NCBI GenBank assembly: GCA_947489585.1
Contig: CANLEE010000012.1
Coordinates: 62,001 to 126,000 of the forward strand
Source: an uncultured Psychroserpens sp.
Lineage (GTDB): Bacteria > Bacteroidota > Bacteroidia > Flavobacteriales > Flavobacteriaceae
DNA length: 64,000 nucleotides
Reading direction: 5' to 3'
Positions within the stretch are counted from its first letter, which is position 1, and every line of letters begins with the position of its first letter. Positions 42,628 to 51,195 of this stretch are shown here, piece after piece. The position numbers and the translations under genes were made by a program. The notes under the pieces are model-generated. The model was given only the letters and a program-made list of their open reading frames with translations. It did not search any database and was not told the DNA's origin.

Positions 42628-45101
42628 ATAAGACAATACTAATACTTAGCATATTTATATTATTATGTTTTCAATTGATAACTGCGCAAAATCAAAATGC
42701 CGATGCCGATTTAATATCCTCGTATGAGGATTACACTGAAATGGATAGAGAGTTGGTTTACGCACATCTCAATAAATCAATTTATATCAAAGGCGAAACT
42801 ATAGGTGTGAAAGCCTATATTTTAGATAAGTATACCCAAGCTTTAGCTAATCAGGCAGCTAATTTATATTGCAGTATTTCTGATGATAATGGTAAGATTA
42901 TAGAAAGCAAGCTGTTTATGGTTAACAATGGAACAGCAGTTGGAGATTTCGATATTGGTGATTCTTATACTTCAGGTTCTTATACGATAAAACTATATAC
43001 CAATTGGATGCGAAATTTTGACGAGCAAAATATGTTTGTTGAAACCATAAGAATTATAGACCCAGAAGTTGAAAAACAAATGACATTTGAAACAGGCGCG
43101 AAAAATGTTGATGCTCAATTTTTACCAGAAGGAGGACATTTGTTGTCTGATGTAGAGAATACAGTAGGCATCATTATTAAAAATGAGAAAGGACTAGGAC
43201 TTCCATTGATTGAAGGTGAAATTATAGATCAAGACGGAATAGCGGTTACAAATTTTAAAGTAAATCAATATGGTATAGGTAAATGTTTGTTAACACCCAA
43301 AGTTGGTCAGAACTATAACGCAAAGTTTAAGTATGATGATACCGAATATAACGTTGATATTAAAGATGTAAAAGCTGAAGGGATTACAGTTAGTTTAGCG
43401 TCTTTAAGAGATAAAGTGGCGTTGACAATAAAGACAAATGCATCAACATTAAAAAGCATCAATCAAAAGCTATACAAATTAGCCATACATAATGGTCAAG
43501 ATTTAAAGGAAATTGATTTTAAGTTTGGTGAAAGAACAGAAGTTCTTAAGGTTATTGCAAATCAAGATTTGTTCAGTGGTATAAATATCTTTACCATATT
43601 TGATGCGCGTAACAATCCATTAGTGGAGCGATTATATTTTAATCATGAAGGTGTAAATATGCAAGCTTCTATCGAGCAAGTAGCTACAGTAAATAATGAT
43701 TCTGTAACGATTTCATTACCATATAAAGTAGAAAACGTAAATGCTATAAATAACTTTAGTGTATCAGTATTACCTAGTGGAACTAATACATTCCATCATC
43801 AAAATATTGCGTCTTATGCGCTCTTACAGCCTTATTTAAAGGGTTATGTTGAACAAGCAAACTATTATTTTACAGACATTACACCAAAAAAACAATTTGA
43901 ATTAGACAATCTATTGATTACTCAAGGATGGAGTAGTTATGATTGGAATGCGATATTTAATAATCCACCAGAATATAACTTCGATTATGAAAATGGAATA
44001 AGTTACACACTTAATTCACCAGAAAAAGGGGATAAACAATTGATGATTTATCCAAGTTTGAATCATTCAACACAGCTCATCAGCTTAACTAAAGATAATG
44101 CATCTTACACTGCTGCAGGCTTATTTCCTGTTGAAGATGAATCGATAAGAATACGAGAGATTGGCTCAGGTAAAAATGCAAAACCAAATCTGTATATTCA
44201 GTTTGACCCAATTAAAATTCCTGAAGTTAAATCTCATATTGAACCATTAATTATTGCTAAATTAATTCATGAAGCACCTTATGTTGACTTATCTACGGCT
44301 AATATTTTGAAGAAAGTTGAAAAGCTGGATGAAGTTATAATTAATAAGAAAAAAGGCTATACTGAAATAGAAAAAATTAAAAATAGAAGTCTTGGTAATG
44401 TGGAAGCAATTGATGAGGCGCTAGTGAAACGTTATCGAACTTTGGTGCGCTATCTCAGAGATAAAGGATGGACTGTTGCTGATGCTCCTGGAGGGAAGTT
44501 TGAAATTTATAATAATCAAATGTCAGGGCTTAGAAACCGTGCTGTTGTTGTTGATAAAATTACATTTGAAACTACAAATGAAGATATACCTGTAGGCGGA
44601 TTTACAACTCCAGAAGCAGATGATCATCTCCTTTTAGCACAGAATGCGCAAACCATGCCTATTGTCTATTTAGATGGTATTGTTTTGCACGAAGACTTGT
44701 CAATGTTGCGAGACTTAACCTTAGATCAAATTGAATGGGTAGAAGTCAATAAATCTGGAGTTGGAGGAGGCATGCGTTCTGGAGCTGCAGGATTGATACG
44801 AATAAAAACGAGACCTTCAAGTAATGTTAAATTTAATCCAGATACCAATTACGGAACCTATCAAATACCGTTGAAGTTTTCAGTTGCAAAAAAGTTTTAT
44901 ATTCCTGAATATGTATCATATGATAGTGAGTTTTTTAATAGATTTGGAGTTATCGATTGGTTTCCTAATCTTAAGCTCAATGAAACAGGAAGTTTAGAAT
45001 TTAAAGTGTCAAATAAACAATTAAAAGAATTTAAAATTATTGTTGAAGGTGTCGTCAATAACGGATTTGTTTCTGAGGCAAAAACTATTAAATTGAATTA
45101 A
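42624..45101 (+). CDS. MG2/TonB-plug-like secreted protein, paralog 5 of 5
   Basis: 825 residues. Signal peptide ending LITAQ. Same architecture: ELVYAHLNKSIYIKGETIGV, DAQFLPEGGHLL, TQGWSSYDWNAIFNNPP, plug-like segment with APGGKFEIYNNQMSGL and a further variable stretch before MPIVYLDGIVLHEDL, then GVGGGMRSGAAGLIRIKT and the sandwich (KFYIPEYVSYDSEFFNRFGVIDWF). The start overlaps paralog 4 by four bases. It ends four bases before the CarboxypepD_reg-like gene, so all six belong to one transcript. Confidence 0.88.
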   Translation: MNKTILILSIFILLCFQLITAQNQNADADLISSYEDYTEMDRELVYAHLNKSIYIKGETIGVKAYILDKYTQALANQAANLYCSISDDNGKIIESKLFMVNNGTAVGDFDIGDSYTSGSYTIKLYTNWMRNFDEQNMFVETIRIIDPEVEKQMTFETGAKNVDAQFLPEGGHLLSDVENTVGIIIKNEKGLGLPLIEGEIIDQDGIAVTNFKVNQYGIGKCLLTPKVGQNYNAKFKYDDTEYNVDIKDVKAEGITVSLASLRDKVALTIKTNASTLKSINQKLYKLAIHNGQDLKEIDFKFGERTEVLKVIANQDLFSGINIFTIFDARNNPLVERLYFNHEGVNMQASIEQVATVNNDSVTISLPYKVENVNAINNFSVSVLPSGTNTFHHQNIASYALLQPYLKGYVEQANYYFTDITPKKQFELDNLLITQGWSSYDWNAIFNNPPEYNFDYENGISYTLNSPEKGDKQLMIYPSLNHSTQLISLTKDNASYTAAGLFPVEDESIRIREIGSGKNAKPNLYIQFDPIKIPEVKSHIEPLIIAKLIHEAPYVDLSTANILKKVEKLDEVIINKKKGYTEIEKIKNRSLGNVEAIDEALVKRYRTLVRYLRDKGWTVADAPGGKFEIYNNQMSGLRNRAVVVDKITFETTNEDIPVGGFTTPEADDHLLLAQNAQTMPIVYLDGIVLHEDLSMLRDLTLDQIEWVEVNKSGVGGGMRSGAAGLIRIKTRPSSNVKFNPDTNYGTYQIPLKFSVAKKFYIPEYVSYDSEFFNRFGVIDWFPNLKLNETGSLEFKVSNKQLKEFKIIVEGVVNNGFVSEAKTIKLN

Positions 45102-45105
45102 ACTT

Positions 45106-46680
45106 ATGCGAAAAATAATAACAACGATTTGTTGCGTGCTTATTTCTGTTATTGCAACTAATGCAATTGCGCAAAATGTATCTTCAGAAAATGTCGACAA
45201 AGAAATATTTTGTCAGGTTATAGATCTGTCAGATAAATTGCCAGTTGTATTTGCTACTGTAAGTATAAAAGATAAAAATAATGGTGTTATTGCTGATGCT
45301 GATGGATATTTTAGGTTGCCCTATAAATACAAAACGCAAAATGATGTACTAATTATTTCGTCAATTGGTTATGAATCAAAAACAATTGAGGCAAATAGTT
45401 TATTAGATAATGGCCCAAATGTGATCTATTTAAAGCCAAAAATTGAAGCCTTAAGTGCAGTCACCATTACTACTAAGAAAGGTCAAACCAAAAAGGAATA
45501 TGAAAATGTAAGAGAGATTGTTGGAAAAGCTATAAGTAAAATGAGAGCTAATTTCCCAACAAAGCCACATTCGTATATTGGGTATTATAGAGATTATCAA
45601 TTATTACAAAACAAGTATTTTAATTTGAATGAAGGTATTATTGAGGTTTTTGATGAAGGCTTTCATACTAATAAAATGCTGTTTAAAAACAACCAATCGT
45701 CCTTGTATAAATTCAAGCAGAATTCAAAATTTCCAAAAGATACGCTACTTACACAAGAGTATGATAATCAAAAATATAAATATATTAAAGACGCAACAAT
45801 ATCCTCTATTGGTGGTAATGAATTAAGTATATTAACTGTTCACAATGCTATTCGTAATTATGAATATCATAGCTTTTCTTTTGTACATACTTTAAAAGAA
45901 GATTTTTTAAATAATCATGAATTTAGAATAGCACAAAAATTATATTTAGATGATACATTGCTATATGAGATTAAGTTTTTTGCAATCGAAGATGTTACTG
46001 GTGTAAAAAACACTGCTGATGGAACTATTTATATTGCTGCAGACAATTATGCAATTCATAAACTCGAATGTTTTGGTTATAAAGTTGGAGATCCAGATCC
46101 CTTTTTCTCGGTAAAGATTGAATATAAACCAAAAGGAGACCGCATGTATCTCAATTACATTTCATTCAACAATAAATTTAAAGTAAAAAGTAGAGACGAC
46201 TTTCAAATTGATGATGTGTCGTTTGACCAAGGTGAAAATGCATTTTTTGTAAGATTTAATAATACTGTAGATAAGAGAACAATTGCTAACAGTAAAAATT
46301 TCAGATTTATCTATAAGCGAAAAAAACTTAAAGTGAATTCTGTCACTTTAGAGGATAGTAAAACGGTGAAAATTAGTTTGATAAATGGTGCAATTCCTTC
46401 TGGTAGTCCAATAACCGAAGAAAGCATGAAAGACCTCACTTATAAAATTAAAAAAGTTACTGATATCACAGGAAGAGGTCTAAACAAGAAAACATTTATT
46501 AGAGTAAATCAGTTTAGAGAATTGTTTGTACAAGAAGTATTTCAAAATAAAACCTTACCTGACAATTTATATTTTGTGAATAAATCTGAAAAGTTAAGTG
46601 AATCACTAATTAATAAAGATAAACTCAAAAACATATCAGATTATTGGGTCAATTCGCCATTAAAGGCAACAAAGAATTAG
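45106..46680 (+). CDS. CarboxypepD_reg-like secreted protein closing the MG2/plug operon
   Basis: 524 residues. Signal peptide ending AIAQN. Residues 32-112 form a carboxypeptidase-regulatory-like beta-sandwich (FCQVIDLSDKLPVVFATVSIKDKNNGVIADADGYFRLPY, IISSIGYESKTIEA). The remaining 400 residues are unrecognised, with a helical stretch (EIVGKAISKMRANFPTKPHSYIGYYRDYQ) followed by many beta strands. Such N-terminal modules often precede TonB-type or other envelope proteins of Bacteroidota; here no barrel is seen. Its coupling to five MG2/plug proteins suggests a shared periplasmic or outer-membrane assembly. Confidence 0.8.
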   Translation: MRKIITTICCVLISVIATNAIAQNVSSENVDKEIFCQVIDLSDKLPVVFATVSIKDKNNGVIADADGYFRLPYKYKTQNDVLIISSIGYESKTIEANSLLDNGPNVIYLKPKIEALSAVTITTKKGQTKKEYENVREIVGKAISKMRANFPTKPHSYIGYYRDYQLLQNKYFNLNEGIIEVFDEGFHTNKMLFKNNQSSLYKFKQNSKFPKDTLLTQEYDNQKYKYIKDATISSIGGNELSILTVHNAIRNYEYHSFSFVHTLKEDFLNNHEFRIAQKLYLDDTLLYEIKFFAIEDVTGVKNTADGTIYIAADNYAIHKLECFGYKVGDPDPFFSVKIEYKPKGDRMYLNYISFNNKFKVKSRDDFQIDDVSFDQGENAFFVRFNNTVDKRTIANSKNFRFIYKRKKLKVNSVTLEDSKTVKISLINGAIPSGSPITEESMKDLTYKIKKVTDITGRGLNKKTFIRVNQFRELFVQEVFQNKTLPDNLYFVNKSEKLSESLINKDKLKNISDYWVNSPLKATKN

Positions 46681-46687
46681 GCACGAG

Positions 46688-47842
46688 TTAATCACCATGC
46701 TCATCTAAGTAAATTTCCTTTTGTATGTAATACTTATGTAGTTGACGACCAACTTCAGCTAAAAAAGGAATACCGATAGATTCATATTCGTAAACATCAT
46801 CATTGAAAATACCATTTTTATTGACATGTAGTGTTGCTGTGACTATAAATGAAATGCCATACTTATGATCTTCAATAAGAGCACAATCTGTTAAGTAACC
46901 ATAAGCATAACCAACTTTATTTGAAATACTAATATGTTCTGGGATGCGTTCTGTTGTATCACCATACATAAAGAATTTCACATAGCCATCATAATAATTT
47001 TTCTCATCAAAACCAGCATATCTTGGAACAATTTGCATGATTTCGAGTAAAAACTTTTGATCCTCACTATCTAGTATAAATTGTTTCTCAAATTCAAACG
47101 CTTCAGGAAATTGAATGCGTGTCATCATTTCATGCAAAGTCGAAATAGGGAGATAGTTTCTCTTAGAAAAATCCATAGGAGTATTCACTAAATGTCCATC
47201 TTTATAAAACCCTTTTCCTTTATTTAATTTGTTAAGCGGATATGTTTTTATTTCAGAATCTATCATATAAGGCAATTTATAAAATGTCGAATCTTCTCTT
47301 CGGAATATCACCTGTTTTGTTTTCGAATTCATAGCATCATTACTTTCTAAACGATGTGAAATTCGTGCTGGTTGAAGTCCTTTTTCTCTCAACTTCGCAT
47401 TGATATAATCACGACCTAAAAACTCATACAAGCGATTATAAGACACATTACCGCTCACTGCAAATATGTCTTTTATATCGTCTCTAATTGTTGAATATAC
47501 CGAATCACCTTCAACCAAATATGGTGTTTTACTTGTGATACCTTCAGTCGCATTAACTTTTTCTAAGGCCAATACTGCAATTGGAAATTTAACTGAACTC
47601 GCTGGATAGAAATAATTGTTGTCATTGACTTGAAAACCATATGTAGATGAACTCAAGTTGTTATCTGTCCATAGCAGAACTTCAGATACTTTGATTTGCA
47701 CCTCGTGCGCTTCTAAATTATCCATAACAGTTGCAATGGCTGGATGATCTGAATCTAGGATAGCATCCAAAGGGTTCTCTATAAATTGTTTTTTGCAACT
47801 CGATAATAAAAGCAAAACAACAAATAGCATTAAGTATCTCAT
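46688..47842 (-). CDS. Class A beta-lactamase-like serine hydrolase, lipoprotein
   Basis: 384 residues. Lipoprotein signal peptide ending LLLLSSC (Cys16). The catalytic SxxK is S82-S-V-K85 in YPASSVKFPIAVLALEK. SYN stands in the SxN place (SGNVSYNRLYEFLGRD). KVG in SNKVGYAYG replaces the third KTG motif. The layout is that of the beta-lactamase class A superfamily, but this member is longer and has inserts, so it may be a hydrolase other than a drug-resistance enzyme. It faces the periplasm. It is convergent with the MG2/plug operon, with seven bases between stops. Confidence 0.85.
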   Translation of the reverse strand: MRYLMLFVVLLLLSSCKKQFIENPLDAILDSDHPAIATVMDNLEAHEVQIKVSEVLLWTDNNLSSSTYGFQVNDNNYFYPASSVKFPIAVLALEKVNATEGITSKTPYLVEGDSVYSTIRDDIKDIFAVSGNVSYNRLYEFLGRDYINAKLREKGLQPARISHRLESNDAMNSKTKQVIFRREDSTFYKLPYMIDSEIKTYPLNKLNKGKGFYKDGHLVNTPMDFSKRNYLPISTLHEMMTRIQFPEAFEFEKQFILDSEDQKFLLEIMQIVPRYAGFDEKNYYDGYVKFFMYGDTTERIPEHISISNKVGYAYGYLTDCALIEDHKYGISFIVTATLHVNKNGIFNDDVYEYESIGIPFLAEVGRQLHKYYIQKEIYLDEHGD

Positions 47843-47855
47843 AATATATAAAGAT

Positions 47856-47889
47856 AAAAAAAACGCAAGATGTATATCTTACGCTTTTT
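47856..47889 (-). terminator. Terminator of the acyltransferase gene
   Basis: On the minus strand a stem of CGTAAGAT with ATCTTGCG (one G-T pair), extended by A and T runs and followed by a T-rich tail. It lies 29 bases after the acyltransferase stop. Confidence 0.6.
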
Positions 47890-47917
47890 AAAATCTTAAT
47901 AAGGTTTTGTTATTTTT

Positions 47918-49132
47918 TTATTTATCAAGTTGAATTCTTAATTGTGCTGCTTCATGTGCTTTTCGTATTTCAGAAATTTGTCTCGGATATGTTCTACCAT
48001 TTAGAAACTTTCCAATGAAAGTATTCCTTACAAAATAGTGATAGGTAACAAAGCATATAATTGCAGTACTTGTCATCACAAATAAAAATTTCAGTGTACC
48101 CGAAATATTCCAATCAACAATTAGAGCTGGAATAATAATAGTAAATGGAAGGTGTAACAGATAGACCCAATATGAAGAGTCTGAAACATAGCGCATTCTT
48201 GCCGAGTGATTACTACCGTAGCGAATAAATAATCCTGTAATACCAAAAATAAGTAACCAGCAGCATAGTGACCTGATGAACATTATAATTCTAATATCTA
48301 CGTCACTCAAATCAGTGAAAAAGTACCACACGAAGGTTCCAACACCAAGTAAGGTAAATAACCAATCCTGTTTTTTAAAGCTATTCAATAATGATTTAGA
48401 CTTAAATAATAGCCAGCCAAACATATAGAAAAAGAAATAAAAGACAAATGTGTAGAAATCGGGTATTAAACTTGTAGATGTATTGACCCAATAACGATCC
48501 ATACAGATCAAAATGATAACAGTAAGACTAACAAATACCACAAGGCGAAGTATAGAATTCTTAAAAATATGGTGGAATAAGTTATTTATAAATTGTGATA
48601 TTTTAGGTAGTTTCTTAAAAAGCACACCTAATAAAAAGGACAATACGGAAAATAGGATGAGATAATATAAAAACCATAAATGTACAGAGCTAGTAGGAAT
48701 GAATGCATCAAAACTAGAAAAAGCCTCTTTAGTATTAGATAATGCATCAGGATTTGAAGCAAACACATCAATTGTGTAGTTCATTCCTCCACGAACAAGT
48801 GGAAAAAGAATAAGAAGAAATGCTAAAAAAGGAAACAAGATTCTATTCATTCGGTTTTTAAACATTTTCCGTTGCCCACGTTCATAAAATAGAAGTGCGG
48901 CAAAAAAACCAGCAACTACCATGAATATTGGCATGCGAAACACATGTATGAGACTATTGATAAACTCTAGGTTACTGTTGAAGTTGTTAGGGTCTCTAAT
49001 TGGCCATGCTCTGTATGGTTCGCCTCCTATATATGTGATTACAGAATGCAACACTAAGCCAAGCATCATCATTATAGCTCTTAATGAGTCTAAAGCATGT
49101 AAGCGTTCCGTTCTATGAGGAATAGTTTTCAT
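47918..49132 (-). CDS. Acyltransferase 3 (OafA-like) membrane protein
   Basis: 404 residues with about ten membrane helices. The first has the family motif LHALDSLRAIMMMLGLVLHSVITY, with the conserved Arg and His of acyltransferase 3. VFRMPIFMVVAGFFAALLF and SYWVYLLHLPFTIIIPALIV are further typical segments. The family transfers acetyl or other acyl groups to sugars or lipids at the inner membrane. There is no C-terminal SGNH domain. It lies four bases downstream of the 86-aa Rossmann fragment and ends at its own terminator. Confidence 0.92.
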   Translation of the reverse strand: MKTIPHRTERLHALDSLRAIMMMLGLVLHSVITYIGGEPYRAWPIRDPNNFNSNLEFINSLIHVFRMPIFMVVAGFFAALLFYERGQRKMFKNRMNRILFPFLAFLLILFPLVRGGMNYTIDVFASNPDALSNTKEAFSSFDAFIPTSSVHLWFLYYLILFSVLSFLLGVLFKKLPKISQFINNLFHHIFKNSILRLVVFVSLTVIILICMDRYWVNTSTSLIPDFYTFVFYFFFYMFGWLLFKSKSLLNSFKKQDWLFTLLGVGTFVWYFFTDLSDVDIRIIMFIRSLCCWLLIFGITGLFIRYGSNHSARMRYVSDSSYWVYLLHLPFTIIIPALIVDWNISGTLKFLFVMTSTAIICFVTYHYFVRNTFIGKFLNGRTYPRQISEIRKAHEAAQLRIQLDK

Positions 49133-49136
49133 AAGG

Positions 49137-49397
49137 CTAAAATTTTATGTCAGAAGGATTAATGAAAATAACAAGATCACAGTCTTTGGTGAACTTGTTA
49201 AGTGCCGATTTTTTTTCAGAATCTAGCTCACAGACGTACAGGTTTTCTGCATGATTTAACTCCATGAGATGTTCAAAATTTTCTTTTTTAGAAATATCTA
49301 GTGTGGATACTTTTACATCAAAATTTTTATTTAATAAAAGTAAAATAACATCCTCAGGAATGAATCCAGAACCTCCTATGACACCTGCTTTTTTCAT
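49137..49397 (-). CDS. Short NAD(P)-binding-like ORF, possibly a truncated dehydrogenase
   Basis: 86 residues. It opens KKAGVIGGSGFIPEDVILLLL, a Rossmann start close to the GxxGxxG dinucleotide motif of extended SDR/NmrA proteins, followed by DVKVSTLDISKKENF and an NLYVCELDSEKKSAL stretch. It then stops after CDLVIFINPSDIKF, where family members continue for about 200 residues. No remaining part of the gene is visible downstream (the acyltransferase begins after four bases). It may be a pseudogene remnant or a genuine short protein. Confidence 0.5.
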   Translation of the reverse strand: MKKAGVIGGSGFIPEDVILLLLNKNFDVKVSTLDISKKENFEHLMELNHAENLYVCELDSEKKSALNKFTKDCDLVIFINPSDIKF

Positions 49398-49439
49398 GTC
49401 TGTGTTTAGAAAATGATTACTTGTTATGATTAATGATAA

Positions 49440-49520
49440 AAACAGGTAGATTTAATACTAGTTGGTTGATTAACGTTTAAATACTGCGACTATCTCCACA
49501 AAAATCGCATCTACCTGTTT
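49440..49520. repeat. 81-base structure bounded by a 12-bp perfect inverted repeat
   Basis: Arms AAACAGGTAGAT (49440-49451) and ATCTACCTGTTT (49509-49520) enclose 57 bases that can form two inner hairpins (TTAAT/ATTAA, and TGCGA/TCGCA near the right arm). On the minus strand the outer stem is followed by TTTTTATC. It lies downstream of the 247-aa gene and upstream of the 86-aa ORF. It could be a large-loop terminator, a structured RNA or a remnant of a mobile sequence. Confidence 0.5.
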
Positions 49521-49544
49521 GTAATAACTATTGAAAACAGCTGA

Positions 49545-50288
49545 TTAGTTCATACTTAAGTCTTTCTCAAGTGTATAAGTATAACTCCAAGCATCATCTA
49601 AGCTTTCATTAAATTTTGCTCTAATTTCTTTGGTTTTAGCTTTTCCATGAACACTTTCATATACTTTCCAAACATTGTCTTTATCTGCATCTAAGTCTGC
49701 AAAATCTTTAAATGGTGATGATACAAAATAGTCAGCACCTTGACCACCCATTATACTATACCAGTATCCTCTACTGTCTCCTTCTTTTTTTGCAATAGTT
49801 GAGGATACTTCTTTTACGACTTCATTAAATGCTACAGAGTTATTGATTTCAAAGTTAGTTACCCATACAATAGACATGCCTTCCATATTGGCTTTGCGAC
49901 TCACATCTGGCATAAATCTCGTGGTATTGTATTCTGAACTCTCAATATGAGGAACAATAGAACTGATCGCAATTGCACTGCAAGCGGCAGCCGCAGCATC
50001 CTTGCTATCCATTTCTGCCCAGTTATTCAATCTATTAGACAATACATAGACATTCCCTTTTCCTTGCAAGCGATTCCAAACATTCCAGGTGTTTGTGCCA
50101 TCATTGTCTTTGTAACATTTGTTCCATTTTTTTACGCCATCCGTAAAGTTAGCGTCATGACCAAATTTGATAGTGAATTCTGTAAGTTCAAGAATAAAGC
50201 TTTCATTGTCTTTTTCTTGAGCTTGAGTTGTTGATGGAAGCATTAATAAAAAACATGCAACGCATAAAATTGTGTTTAAAGTTTTCAT
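49545..50288 (-). CDS. Secreted protein with two ABM-like repeats
   Basis: 247 residues. Signal peptide ending TQAQE. The mature part may contain two copies of a dimeric alpha/beta-barrel (ABM-like) unit: the first about 30-125 (FTIKFGHDANFTDGVKKWNKCY, NVYVLSNRLNNWAEMD) and the second about 145-245 (IVWVTNFEINNSVAFNEVVKEVSS, YFVSSPFKDFADLDADKDNVW). The function is unknown, and family assignment is by fold pattern only. The large inverted repeat at 49440-49520 follows the gene. Confidence 0.7.
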   Translation of the reverse strand: MKTLNTILCVACFLLMLPSTTQAQEKDNESFILELTEFTIKFGHDANFTDGVKKWNKCYKDNDGTNTWNVWNRLQGKGNVYVLSNRLNNWAEMDSKDAAAAACSAIAISSIVPHIESSEYNTTRFMPDVSRKANMEGMSIVWVTNFEINNSVAFNEVVKEVSSTIAKKEGDSRGYWYSIMGGQGADYFVSSPFKDFADLDADKDNVWKVYESVHGKAKTKEIRAKFNESLDDAWSYTYTLEKDLSMN

Positions 50289-50445
50289 AATAATAGTTTT
50301 AATAATTGATTAATATTTTATTTCATCAATCAAGTACGTCATTATCATTGTTCTTTGAAAACGGTCTAGGACGAATGGCATTGAATCTTGTCCGAAACTA
50401 TCAAATTAGTTATCGGTAAAATAATGTAGCAGTAAATTAACTAGC

Positions 50446-51195
50446 TTATATGGTTTGCAGTCTCTTGAGTAGTTCTTCTTTTAAGGATTTACTTACTGGA
50501 ATGGCTTTTTTAGCAATTACGATATGACTCGTTGCTATTTCATTTATTTGAGAAAGGCTTACTATAAATGAGCGATGAACCCTCAAGAAGTGTTTGCTTG
50601 GTAATTTCTCATCCATATCCTTGAGAGTCATTACTAACAAATACTCTTTATCTTTCGAATAAATACGACAATAATTGCGTTCTGCTTCAATGTATAAAAT
50701 ATCACTAATGTGAACTTTTACCATAGTCTCATTATGCTTAACAAAGATACAATCACTTAGCATAAAAGGAGATGCCCCTGATGTAGAATCTACAGGTTTT
50801 AGTTCATTATTTTTATTTTTTTGAATACGTTGTTCTACTAATTCTATAGCGCGTTGAAGATCCAATTTTTTAAATGGTTTTGAAATAAATGCATGAGGAT
50901 CAGTACTTTTGGCTCTATTGAAATGAACTTCATCTGCGTTTGCTGTGAGATAAATTACGGCGACATCTTGTATTTCTTTAATAAGCTTAACAGTTTCTAT
51001 TCCGTCGATATCACCTTTTAAATTGATATCCATTAGTACAATATCTGGTTGATTTTGTTTTACAGAAGATAATGCATCTTCAGTTCTTGGAACAATACCT
51101 ATGACGTCATAACCTAAAGTGCTTAATTGCAATGAGATATTTGCTGCAATAATCATTTCGTCTTCCACAATTAATATTTTTATAGGTGTACTCAT
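50446..51195 (-). CDS. LytTR-family response regulator
   Basis: 249 residues. Receiver domain 1-120 with phosphoacceptor Asp56 in IVLMDINLKG. LytTR DNA-binding domain about 150-249 (IFVKHNETMVKVHISDILYIEAERNYCRIYSKDKEYLLVMTLKDMDEKLP, FLRVHRSFIVSLSQI). It binds DNA by a beta fold. It begins directly after the stop of the histidine kinase gene, with no intergenic base, so the two form a pair. Its targets are unknown. Confidence 0.93.
   Translation of the reverse strand: MSTPIKILIVEDEMIIAANISLQLSTLGYDVIGIVPRTEDALSSVKQNQPDIVLMDINLKGDIDGIETVKLIKEIQDVAVIYLTANADEVHFNRAKSTDPHAFISKPFKKLDLQRAIELVEQRIQKNKNNELKPVDSTSGASPFMLSDCIFVKHNETMVKVHISDILYIEAERNYCRIYSKDKEYLLVMTLKDMDEKLPSKHFLRVHRSFIVSLSQINEIATSHIVIAKKAIPVSKSLKEELLKRLQTI

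Noticed and set aside
49440..49520. Integron attC-like recombination site
   Set aside because: The arms do not contain the core GTTRRRY/RYYYAAC pair at the ends and no integrase or cassette is present.
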